DNA from: Acanthaster planci
Lineage: Eukaryota; Echinodermata; Asteroidea; Valvatida; Acanthasteridae
Assembly: GCF_001949145.1 (NCBI RefSeq)
Contig: NW_019091477.1
Coordinates: forward strand, 782,430-846,429
DNA: 64,000 nucleotides
Reading direction: 5' to 3'
Part shown: one piece after another, positions 39,883 through 50,791 of the stretch
Position numbering within the stretch: position 1 is the stretch's first letter
How the letters are laid out: the number at the start of each line of letters is the position of its first letter
Program-made: the position numbers and the translations under genes
The notes under the pieces: generated by a model
Seen by the model: the letters and a program-made list of their open reading frames with translations, nothing else
The model's database searches: none
Told to the model about the DNA's origin: nothing

Positions 39883-42787
39883 TTTGACCGCTTTCTGGTT
39901 TTTTTTTGGTTTCTTTTCGTAGTGAGGATGGGAGACATTTGTGGCTAAGTTGAAAGCTACAGATGTGACGTTGAAAGCACAAATTTCTTGAGGCTCAGTT
40001 TTCTTTTTAAGATTTGTCCTCGAATGTGTTGAGTCATTTTTATGAGCCCCAATTATTAATTCGTATTTCTCGACTCCCTTTTTTAGTAGAACAGTCTGGT
40101 TTTTGACATGCACCTTTGTAGGGGTAGAATAACGTGTATCCCACATCAGAGCCACTGCCAGTTGTGCCGTTACACTGTGTTAGTATTGTCCAAGTGATTT
40201 GAGTTTTTTGACAAATTCACTGCAGTCTAACTTTTTATCACTGAAAAAAAGTTACAATCAACAGCCCGAAGAAGGAGAACCTAGGATGAAATCTGAAATC
40301 TGTTGTACAAACATTTTTCACTTTATCAGTGAAGATGTCAGACTTATTTGTACTTGGTGCATGTCTTTACGAATTTGAATTGTAAATAAGATGTTATATA
40401 ACGATATAAACTTATTTCAAAAATCGTAATGTGAATAAGATTATGCGTTGTAAATTTCTCAAAGTAATCTTGGTTTATAACGGTAGAGTACTTTTTGTAA
40501 GGTTCGAGGAGGATTCGTAGTACTTCTACAAAGTTTAGGTTGTGATATTCAACTCTGTGGTTCATTTTATTTGTGCGTAAATTTTTTACTGTGGTACTAA
40601 GAGTGCATGACATTACCCCTAGCAATGGCGGCTGGTCACGTTCCTCTGAAACAAATGTAATACTGGTTGTCCATGGGAGATCCACTTGATAGTTGGTCGT
40701 GTGCAGTCCGTTCCCTGGTACCCGCATTTCCCACGGCAGTTAGCAGGATGCGACCTTCACTGGCCTTTCTGAGCAAAATGCGTCTCTTTTTTGAGTGCCA
40801 TTGTCACCATAAGCCAATCATGGGATAGTTTTGTGCACATTTAAAGGAAAATTGGTCATGTGACCATGTGCTGTTTAATTTGCGTGAGGATGTGCATACT
40901 TGCACTATACCCTCCGTAGACGACTCCTTGTCCACTTAGAATAGCAGGCACACACCGGGGAATTTTTTTCTTATCTTTCTAAACCTTAATATGGAGTAGG
41001 GGCGTTTTGGTGAAAGGTAATCGAAGCATAAAAGTAATCTTATGTATCTTATTTTCTGTGAGATAGTTCCTTTCTCCCAGGGTGAATGAGCATATCACCT
41101 TATTGGATGTGCAAAGTAACTTGTGTGTCTGACTTGTAGGTTGTATAACACACTCAGATGTTTACCAATGCTGTCTCAGCAGTTCAGAAATATGGAGCTG
41201 AGGCTGCAAGTCTTTGCCTGTTAACAGAGGGACACAGCCTTGAGGGGCCAGTTACTTGTAGATTTTCTGGTCATTCTAGAAATACCCCCAGAGCTACCAT
41301 TGATATTTTAATTTCCCCCAGGATAATTTTTTCAAGTTTCTCCATCTGTCCGTAGTTGGGACAATGTGGATGGAGAGTGGAATTTTTGTTCTTCTTTGAA
41401 CAAAATTTACAAAAGTACAGCAAATGATGAGTAGATTGGTCTATCAGGTAGTAACCTATGCAGCCTGCCAATTGTTTTGAATTTTCATGCCGAATTATGG
41501 GGGACTTACTGAGAAGCTACATAAGTATATGGGGAGTTAAGTTTTGGGGAATTTCCAAGTGGTGCACTTTGTAGGCAAGCCACACAGAAGTTTGAAAAAG
41601 TGCTTAAATGGCTGGAAAACGTTTGTATTTGTAAGAAGCCGGGTGAAAAAAAACATACTATTTTGATACATGAAACTGGTGTTTGTTTTACTTTTTTCTA
41701 GGAGTGTTGTGAAATTGTAAGCTGAAAGATCTGATGGAGATGGTCCGTACTGCAAGGAAAACAGAAAAATGAGAACATTCATAATTTGTGCATTTCAGAG
41801 TGGGTCAATGCAACATTCTGGAAAAGAGTTTAGCGGGGGGGGGGGAGTTCACCTGCATAGTGCTTCTGTACGTATGCATACCATTAACAATAAAGAACGC
41901 CGCGCACTAAATTCAAGTGAGATATTCTGATGAGCTCAGCGTAAAAGTGCGCCCCTCAGTTTCTTTTGAAAAAATAGATTTTTTGCCCCCCCCCCCCCAA
42001 AAAATGATGGATTGTGGAAATACGGGCCAGGATCAACTCCAGTGATCTAGGGGTTTCCACGTGATGAGGGCAGGGTTGGTAAAAGTACGGATGAAAAACC
42101 ACCCTTAGTGCCCAAGAAAGTGGCCGGAAGCCAATAAAAAAATAGCTGCGCGCAGGCTTGGGAACTATCACTTTTCGGGGGGGGGTTGTTTTATGTGGAT
42201 AATTAAAAAATGTAACTGGCTATCCACCAAAATTGAAGAGAAATTGAAAGATTAGTGTCAAGAAAATAATTTTATTTTGTTTGAGAAACTCTACAAATGG
42301 CGGGTTGCATGTTACCATGGAGGAATGATGTTACTGGGCCCTGCTGAACTTTGTTGATTTTAGACTCTTTTTAACGGGGGCTGAATAATAGGTATGGTCC
42401 AGCCAGCCCACGTGTTGACCACTTGTCCCGTGGTTTGTATTACAGCGGCGACCCCCGTGAAATTCTGTTGTGTCTGGCACCGAGACTGAAGCATTTTATA
42501 AACGTGAAAACCTTCAGAGTACCCGGCTATTAATTTTCCGGCAATTTGCACGCGTATGCTAGCTACGTTGAGGTAGGCATGATCAATTTTTGTCAGGTTT
42601 TATGAAGTCTTTCGCAACTTTTCAGACAGTACGTGTCGATATTTGGTCAGTACATGAACAGAGTTTGTATTGGTTAATTGCAACACTTGCATCTGTCTCC
42701 TAAAAGATGCATTTCACTGCTTTTACGAGTGGCTCGCTGTTGCGCCATGTATATATGACCACTGACATGGTTAAGAAATTACACTCA

Positions 42788-42882
42788 CTTCGCCCCGTTT
42801 CTACATCGCCGCATCCCAACTTCGCCGCATCCCCACTTCACCCCATCCCCACTTCGCCCCATTTCCACTTTGCCCCATTACA
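42788..42882 (+). repeat. 16-bp minisatellite
   Basis: About six head-to-tail units of CTTCGCCCCATCCCCA with point differences, for example CTTCGCCGCATCCCCA, CTTCACCCCATCCCCA and CTTCGCCCCATTTCCA. The tract is strongly C-rich on this strand. It lies between ABCB7 and SRSF7. Confidence 0.8.
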
Positions 42883-43270
42883 AGCCTCTTCAGTAAATGG
42901 TCGAGAAAGGAGTTCCACAAACATGACAAACGACGGCGAGTTAGGCCCTAGGCTTGCCCAGGTACCAGGTGGACTCCCTGACCTAGTCCCACTACTAGTG
43001 TGGCACGGACTCTCACTCCCGCTCCATCCTTAGCCACACATCCATATACACAATTTCTTGTGGGCATACTGAACATTTTCAGCGCACCCTCTTATCATCG
43101 TGGGCACAATTCTTTTGCACACAGAAATGATCCTTAGCCTCTCCGCTTTCTTAGCGCCATTTAATGAATGATTATCACGTTCTGGTATTTCCCAGTCTTT
43201 TTGCCTTCACCCATTCAATCTCATGGGTTCGCTCTCACAGTTGCCATCTTTAAAATAAGGTCGTTGAACA

Positions 43271-43278
43271 TTACGTCA
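43271..43278 (+). promoter_or_regulatory. CRE-like site upstream of SRSF7
   Basis: TTACGTCA lies about 400 bp before the SRSF7 ATG. The ATG exon is preceded by a good acceptor (TTTGTTGCAG, ending about 43645), so a non-coding first exon further upstream is likely and this could be its promoter. The exon itself is not located. Confidence 0.35.
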
Positions 43279-43668
43279 CTTGATTCCTCATCGTCTTGAC
43301 GGCTGTTCCATGTCAAGACATCTAATCTGCTGCCCCAATTTTTGTAAGAGCCCATTGGTGCATGTAGCATCTTATCGCTCAGTCCGTATTAGATATGTAT
43401 TAGATAATACATGTATTGAATTCTGCCATTTCTTCCTTTCAAATACCCCCATAAATTTAAGGTTTCTTAAACGTGATTTAAAAGAAACATTTTAAAGAGA
43501 TTTAAATCATGTGTTTAAATCAAACAACCTGGCTAGTTTGACAAAATTTGAGTGAGCTGTGAAAATTGTTACGCTTCCCACAGCTTGGGAAGAAAAATGA
43601 AATGCCAAACTTTGAATCAATATTGAAATCTATCATTTGTTGCAGATATTACCTGTCGAGTGAGTAGA

Positions 43669-46600
43669 ATGTCGTATTTCCACCGAAGCGTCGATTGCAA
43701 GGTGTACGTCGGTAACTTGGGGTCGGGCGCCAGTCGTCATGAGCTAGAAGATGCCTTCATCAAGTACGGGGACCTGACCAATGTTTGGGTGGCCAGGAAC
43801 CCTCCTGGATTTGCATTTGTTGAGTTCAAGAATCGCAGTGATGCGCTGCGTGCCGTAGATGGCTTGGACGACTGGTAATGGCATGATAAAAAAAGAAACG
43901 TTTTCACAAAAGACTTGTAGCTAGGTTTATTTTTCATGCGTAACAAGTGAAAACAACAGAGTGAAGCAGATGTGCATTTACATAAGCACAGGTTAGGGGG
44001 GGGGCCTTGTTATATCCGGCGGTTGGCATTCAACACCCAGCTGTGTAAGTGCCGAATTCTGGGGTGATAGCCATTTGAAAAGTCACTGTCAGTAAAGTGT
44101 TGGGTAGAAACGTCGCTGTCTTGATATGTACTTTTGGGTCAGTAGGCCAGATATGACAATACCCTCTCACACTTAATCAGCAAAGACTCCCAAGTGGAGA
44201 GAAATTAGACAGCACTGTTTGTGTGTCAGAGGATTATGTTGGCGTTCCTTGTGGTATGTTTTTGACCTCCACTGAAGTAGCATTTCTGCAGCAACGCGTA
44301 GGGCAGTCATGGCAAAGGAATGTGAAAGTGATGTGGAGGATATCGTAGAGCAAAGGTCGAAGAAACCTGTAAGGAGATGACATGTTGAAGGGAAACCCAA
44401 GATAACTTCTGGGAGACAAATTCCATGTATTCAGGTTGAAAACCCAACCCACTGGCTGGCCTGGGTGGGGTTTGAACGTGGCTCGCAGGTGAAGAAGTTA
44501 CCGCCACTCAAACCTAAAGTCGGTCACATTATTTTTTCCAGTCATCAAACTGGCCGTAGTAGGATAGGGATTGGCCAAATAGAGCTAAGCACTTTTTTCC
44601 CTCCTCCCTGAATCTCACCCAGCTACCTCTGTGGGCGTCGGATCACCGTCGAGATGTCGACGGGGGAGAGCCGAAATCGGGGCAGTGGCCGTTACCCGCC
44701 CCGTCGCTCCATCAGCGACGAGAAGTGCTATGAGTGCGGGCAGAGGGGCCACTTTGCCCGGGACTGTCGCTACAACCGTCGCCGTAACCGCAGGTCCCGC
44801 AGCAGGTGAGATTACGAGATCTACAGCCATTCAGAGGCGCATTTCCTGTATTCCTTCCCGAGTTGCACCCGATGATGGTATCGGTCACGTTTCTTTGGCA
44901 ACTGTAGGCGCGTGGGCAGGGACTCTCGTGTTCGCTGTATGCAATTGGACGTGAGACATGTTGAGACCCTTGCATCTCACTTGAGGCCTTGTTTACCAAA
45001 GTGTCTTCACATGATTTTCAAAATGTCCTTTGTTTGCTCCATGAAATTGAAATGAAAGGCTTGAAGCAGTTACATTTTTGAACACATTGTTGAAGAAACG
45101 TCAAGGTTTAGGAAAACGTTTGGTTTCGTCTCTGCTGCCTTGTTTTGCCATTACTTGTCTGCTGGAAGTCGGGCAGGAAGGAATTACGGTGGTTATAAAA
45201 TCTAGCACAAAGCCCGTGTTGACTGCGCTCACTCTAAAAAGTGATTCTGATGGCCATGTTCATCTGAAGCTTTGAAACACAGAACTGAACACTCTTGGGG
45301 TGGCTGAGGAAAAAAAAAAAAACTGGAAGGTTGTACTGGAAATGTGCCTTAAATTAGTCCACAAAACCTGCGAAAATGTAGGACATGCCTGGTTGGGTTT
45401 TCAATGGAAAGACGGGAAGACAGTTCACTGAAGCTTGGTCATAAAGCTGCCTGAAAAGAGTAACATACAGGAGGGGCGGCGTCCAATGAGGTTTACCATC
45501 CAGACGCACAATGGAGTTGCCAAAACATTTGCGTGCATGTGCGTATGCGTAGGGATTTTATTGTACTGGCGTGGCGGAAACAGTGCTCCCGTTTTCGAGA
45601 GTGCGTTTCTTCTGATCAGGCATCAATTCTGAATAAAGTTGCTTTCAAAAGCGGTGAAAAGCACCTGTCTTCTTTTTCAGCTTGTTTCTCAGAGTCATTT
45701 TTTTTTTGGCAGCAGTGTCATACTCGAGCATCATTTTGCAGAAAGGGTTTGAAAAGTGTTAACCCTAACCCTCCTCAATCCTTCACCTGTTGGAGGACTG
45801 AGGAGTCTTAGGGTTAAAGACAAGTTTAACAGGTGTATACAGGTCAACGGGGAAAAAAAAAACGCAGTGCCATTCTTTCCTCATTGATGTCCTGAGCTGT
45901 ACATTTATAAAGCCATTTCCAAAGGCACTAGCTACCAACTGGATGTGGTTTTCTGAATGGGTGTACACCTGTTACCCCTTTGGCAGTCATTAACAATTTA
46001 ATTGATCCACTGGCTCTGTAAAGCAGGTGATGCATTACAATCGCACTGTGTCAAGCCGCAACATCTAAATGCATTCCCATTGGGGATCGGAGAACAAATC
46101 CATGGGCAGTACAGCTCCATGAAAGGGTGTAAGCACCTTGCTTACTTAATTGCTTAAAGGCAGAAGGCAACTGTGTAGTGACAGAAAACCATATGCAGCA
46201 AGGTGTGAGACGGNNNNNNNNNNNNNNNNNNNNNNNNNNNNNNNNNNNNNNNNNNNNNNNNNNNNNNNNNNNNNNNNNNNNNNNNNNNNNNNNNNNNAGT
46301 GAAAGCCATCGTAGATCAATGTGCATTTCAGGTGCAGTCATAGACGTTATTTTTGAAGTCACAAAGTCATTGTACTTGTATTCCTTTTTAATGTGTCTCT
46401 CTCTCTTCGCAGTTTTCCCAGTTTCTGAGATTTCTTCTGTTTTCCCCCCTTTATTTCCTTCCAATAAAACATAACGACAGTATAGGACAACCATGTTTGT
46501 CTTCATCTCAAAACTTTGAGGAAGGACGGGGTCCTTGTGTATTGTCGTTTTGAATCTGTCTTTCTTAGCTTTTTTTTTTTTTAAATTTGTAGTACAGTGG

Positions 46601-48568
46601 ATTCTCCCTTTTTTCTGTCTCTTGCAGATGTTTTGACCCTTTTGGAAACACATGGATGTTCTCTCTAGTTGAAATAATGTATTTTCCTGATTTTTTTAAT
46701 GAGAAGAAAGATCTAGCCAACTTTGCTCTCCGCGTATGATTTTACACTGAGGGATGTTTTGGGCAACTGAAATTTCAATGAGATAAGCTTATAAGTTAAA
46801 AAGGGAATCACTTCCAAAACGTGTCAAGTCTGTAAACTTAAAATTCACTTAGTTGAAGCCTTGTTTTCTCTTAATTAAGTAAACAAATGTTGATATGTTT
46901 TGACACTGTATTCGCACTCAACTCACCTACAGGAGCCCCCAGTATCGCCCCATCTAGCGCACTTGTCAGCTAGTCAGCTAACCAAAGAGGGCTAGTCAGC
47001 TAACCAAAGACAGCTAGTCAGCTAACCAGTTCGTCAGCTGAACAGCTCGACGGCTCTAGGTTCAACCAACCCCCCCAACAGGGCCCTGGGCGGCTAGATC
47101 AGCTTAGAAAAACATAATAAAAACCCAAACAAAACCACTAGCTCGCTCGTCGCATCGCCACCACTCAGCACATGACCACCATGACACGAACTTCTCGCGG
47201 CCACCATTAGCCCGTCATGCGATCGGCACGACCCGTCCACGCGACTCAACACTTGACCAACATGCAGAGCATGCTCCGTCCGTGTCGGATCCTTGTGCCG
47301 TCGTGCCATAGATGGGCCATAAATGTCCCCAAATTTCGTCAGCTTGTTTGGTTTAAAAGGACACGGGTGTGTGTAAAAAGTGTGTAATCATTGTTTCTCT
47401 TTTGACAAAAAAAAGTGTTCATTTCTGGTATCCAAGTTTTAATGTATTAGGTATGAGTTTTAACTGTTTTGTGGTCATGCTGGTGGGTGGTATTCGGAAG
47501 AACGTGTCGCTCATGGGTTTGATACCATGTGTTGACCTAGCTGTGCATTCTTCCCATATTTTTGAAACTGAAAACTCTCAAAGTTAACCGATGGAGACCC
47601 ATTGAGAATTTCTTAGAGATTTGCGTTTTTGTTTGTTTTCATATTCACAAAGTAATCATCCATCTGGATTTCCTCATCAGTACCATATCCTTTGACCGCT
47701 TTCATTTTGAACAGTCGCGTCTCCAGTTGGCTTTGCTTTGAAGCTTTGTTTTGAAAGAACCCCCAAAAGCTGAAGAAGCAAATCTGATTTGTTTCTGCTC
47801 AAAGTTTTTGCAGTTGGGTGAAACTTTTAACTGTTTATTACGTCTGTATTCTGTTAGACGCCACCCAGTATTTGGACATGTTTTATTCGGTGGTTGGTTG
47901 TTACCCACTGCAGGTCTCGCTCCAGATCGTATTCCCCGCGCCGCCACCGAAGCCGAAGTTCCAGTCGTAACTACCGTAGCCGTTCTCGGAGCCGAAGGTA
48001 AACAGGTTTTTTTGGTGTGTTCTTTGTTTCTGCACGTAAAACAGGACTGTTCAAGCCATCAAATGAAAAAAAAATTGAACTGAGAAAAGAGTGTTTAGGT
48101 CAGCCAGGTTTTAAAAGAAATTGATGAGGTAACCATTTTAATATTTTGTAGCAAAAGTGTTTTCCAAAACGACACTTTTTTTGGGGGGGGGAAACTCTGC
48201 CGAGCTTTCAAGCTTTCACCCATTACATGGGTTTTTAACTTACCCATTTGCACGGTATTTGCACCTGTATGTAAATGAGCACAACTCAAAGGGAAATAAA
48301 TGATGCAGTGTTGAAGTTACGAGGTTTCAACTGACGTCACACTTCTTACATATAAAAGAATCTGTCCTTGTTTCTTGATACCCTATTGCAAACCTCATTT
48401 GACATAGTCACAGAAGGTTCTGGAGTCAAATTAACACTGGAAACAAATCTGACATTCTAACCCCCCTCTCTTTGGTTTTGTTTTCCCCTCCATTATTCCA
48501 GCCGCTCTCGCTCCTACCACAGCCCACCGCGACGTCGCAGCCAGTCATATGACAGGGACTATTACTAA
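43669..48568 (+). CDS. SRSF7: SR splicing factor, SRSF7-like (RRM + zinc knuckle + RS)
   Basis: Four coding exons (43669-43874, 44623-44805, 47914-47997 and 48502-48568) join in phase to 179 residues (human SRSF7 is 238). The RRM has RNP2 VYVGNL (12-17) and RNP1 PGFAFVEF (46-53). A CCHC zinc knuckle (C104, C107, H112, C117 in [14 protein letters not shown]) separates SRSF7 from SRSF3. A short RS domain of SR/RS dipeptides ends [12 protein letters not shown] proteins bind exonic enhancers and recruit the spliceosome; SRSF7 also acts in mRNA export and polyadenylation. The RS domain is shorter than in vertebrates. A spliced 5' UTR is implied by the acceptor before the ATG. Intron 2 is long (3.1 kb), contains a gap, and could hide a regulatory cassette exon. 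Confidence 0.92.
45759..45817. mobile_element. 59-bp miniature of TTAA family A in SRSF7 intron 2
   Basis: It starts TTAACCCTAACCCTCCTCAA and ends GAGGAGTCTTAGGGTTAA, with almost nothing between the inverted ends. It carries the same terminal words as 9838-10254 and 35971-36363. It is the smallest plausible relic of the family. Confidence 0.72.
46214..46297. other. Assembly gap (84 N)
   Basis: A run of N inside SRSF7 intron 2. Flanking exons join in phase, so no constitutive coding exon is missing, but a cassette exon could be hidden. Confidence 0.99.
46965..47055 (+). repeat. CAGCTAGTCAGCTAACCAAAG-type tandem repeat
   Basis: Three to four imperfect copies of a unit of about 20-22 bases containing GCTAGTCAGCTAACCAAAGA, decaying to GTCAGCTGAACAGCTCGACG. 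It lies in SRSF7 intron 2. Confidence 0.7.
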
Positions 48569-50791
48569 AAAACCTCCTGGCTCTGCGTGATTTGACGATT
48601 AAACCGTTAACTCTGATCATTTGTTTGGTCGTACGGTTCGAATTTTTAACGAAAGTAGCCAGCCATCGACATACAATGATATTGTCAGTCAAACAAGAAT
48701 AATTGTGACATCTTAGAAACAGGCACACGTAACTTGTGCATAATGACATGGCTCTGGTTTTATGAGCAAGTTGCTCTTTTTTGTAATGCACCGTCACGTC
48801 AAGATTTTTCCTTGAGCACTCCTGAAGGCACAGCACACCGGAATGCTTTCAATATCACGATCTTTTAGGGTGAACGTGGGTTTTGTAATGACATGAAAAA
48901 GCCCATTTGCATGGAATATTTGCGGCTGATTTCACGGAATCCGTTTTTAAAAGTTACTTAATAGTTACGCTAAACTGTTCTTTTGGTTCTGTGATGGCGT
49001 TCCTCAGTTACGATCAAGCCCATTTTAAACAGGCTGTGTCTGTTGGATGTTTCACTGTGTTGATTTTTTTTTCCTTTTCCCCAAGGGTAAGATTGAAAGG
49101 ACACGTCATTAACCCCAATCTTCTCAAATCCTCCATGCATAATTGGAAGATCGTCAACGAGTGAGACTGACATCTGATTTGTGTAACGATCGATACTATC
49201 CTTAGTTTGGAATACCAAGCTAACTGTAAAAATCTCCACAAAAATTCAGCCTGGATATAAGAATGTGTTCTGAAAGATTACTGTAAAGTTGAAACCACAT
49301 ATTGGAACAGTTCATTCCCACATGCCAATCCATCTTTTTATTCTGTCCTGTTACAAAGTGACAGGGGAAACTTGTTTCTGTTACAAAATCATAAATTTGT
49401 TGTTTTTTTATTGTACATTTGTATTAAAAGTCTGTTGAATTCATTGTATTAAAACTGGCGATTTCATGGCGGCTAAATGACAGAGCTAGAGTGTATCTGG
49501 GCAGTACAGGCAATTCACAATAGAGCGCCTCCAAGAGTTTGCAACACGTTGGCCAATCAGAGTGCACGAAATCTGTCGACCAAATTCGCATTTTGAAAGG
49601 GTCAACAGATTTCGCGCGTTGTGATTGGCCAACACGTTGCAAATTCTTGGAGGTGCTGTATTGTGAATCGCCCGTATTGTCAACACCCCCCGTGGCCTTT
49701 TATTTGTTGCTTCACTGTGGTTTGCCAGAAAGATTTCGGGACTTTGCTTTGAGAAATATGGTTTCTGAATCACGATCGTATTTGCCACACTGTGATGCTA
49801 TCTGTTGAGCACATTGTGGAATTGCATGTGCCCACCTCATTGCTACTTGTACAATGTACATAACTACCAGTGATTCATAACAATGTTACTTTTTGCATAT
49901 TCGAGGTGGGTTTGCTGGCACTCGTGATGCTTCTTAAGTGGCATCACTTGAAAGGGGAAAGGTCAGGTATGCTGTAAATAACATCCTGTGAAAATTGACA
50001 ACTCATATTCAAACGAAAGTGAAAGGATAAAACGCTGGAGTCATTTTGGGGACAGCGGTTGGGCATTTCCTTGGTATTTTGTCAGAACGCTTAATAAAGA
50101 CACTTTCCTGAATTTGTAACCCCTAGAAAACCCTTGATGGCACTCGTTCTTTGCGTCGTGGAACAGAGTTTTCCATCATGTGTAACTCGCGACTTCATGG
50201 CTGAAATGTATATGTACGTATTGAGGTTATAGGTTATGAAAAATGCACGTAATGAAATCCTGCCCTGTCGCAAGATGTCCAACTACAGGGGCGGGTCCGT
50301 AAAGAAGAACGTCCCATCCGTCAAGAAAAAGTGGGTTAGGTCCTTATGAAATTGTATTTAGTCACACAAAAAGCTTTTTTTCCAGGTAGTTTTTGCCAGA
50401 ACCATACAGCAGACAGTCCGTGTCAAAACACTCGTGCGAGGGCGCCCTACATACAATAACCACAAAATCGACGACCTGGGCCAGCTGAACACGTGCAGGC
50501 CTTGCGCCTAGTATATCACTGATAAAAGAAGTGCTCCCCTAGCCCTAGGTACGGGCCTACGGTGATAGTACAGATAAGCAGTTCGCATGTGGTGTCACTC
50601 CGGGGTGCTCAGGCCTGGTTAATTATGTACTATACAGCCAGAGTCGCTGTTTAATGATTTAAAAGAAGTGTCGCTAGTGGTATACTATTGCAAAGCGCAG
50701 AGACTAGATCCGAACTCCGAAGTATTGTTGGAATCAGCGAACGTTCAACTCAATTGGTTCAACTTACTCAAGCGGCAGCACCACCCATGCC
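48569..50791. other. SRSF7 3' region and SMS upstream DNA
   Basis: ATTAAA occurs 30 bases after the SRSF7 stop (48598-48603), and AATAAA at 50093-50098, so the 3' UTR may be short or about 1.5 kb. A long-TIR hairpin lies at 49502-49679. A half family-A end (TTAACCCCAATC) is near 49110. The SMS promoter must lie just before 50792, but no clear core element is visible. Confidence 0.45.
49502..49679. repeat. Hairpin MITE with about 80-bp arms
   Basis: The two halves are inverted copies. Left words GGCAATTCACAATA, GCGCCTCCAAGA, TTTGCAACACGTTGGCCAAT and CGAAATCTGTCGACC face right words GGTCAACAGATTTCGCGCG, ATTGGCCAACACGTTGCAAA, TCTTGGAGGTGC and TATTGTGAATCGCC. Loop is very short. A transcript would form a nearly perfect 80-bp stem. 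It lies in or just past the SRSF7 3' UTR. Confidence 0.8.

Larger units (their letters stand above)
39883..43668. other. ABCB7 3' region and ABCB7-SRSF7 intergenic DNA
   Basis: No further coding exon is recognised. The stretch holds a candidate ABCB7 polyadenylation signal AATAAA (41889-41894). Three homopolymer runs of G or C lie at about 41838, 41987 and 42178. A 16-bp minisatellite lies at 42788-42882, and a CRE-like TTACGTCA at 43271-43278 may belong to the SRSF7 promoter. The large predicted 3' UTR (about 2 kb) is uncertain. Confidence 0.5.

Noticed and set aside
39604-40155. 183-codon open frame on the minus strand
   Set aside because: It is the antisense shadow of ABCB7 exon 14, whose sense frame carries the conserved switch histidine.
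47683-47692. ATATCCTTT resembling a U12 donor in SRSF7 intron 2
   Set aside because: It is deep inside an intron with no exon ending there and no AC acceptor with a branch motif nearby. A similar word at about 60625 in SMS is rejected for the same reason.
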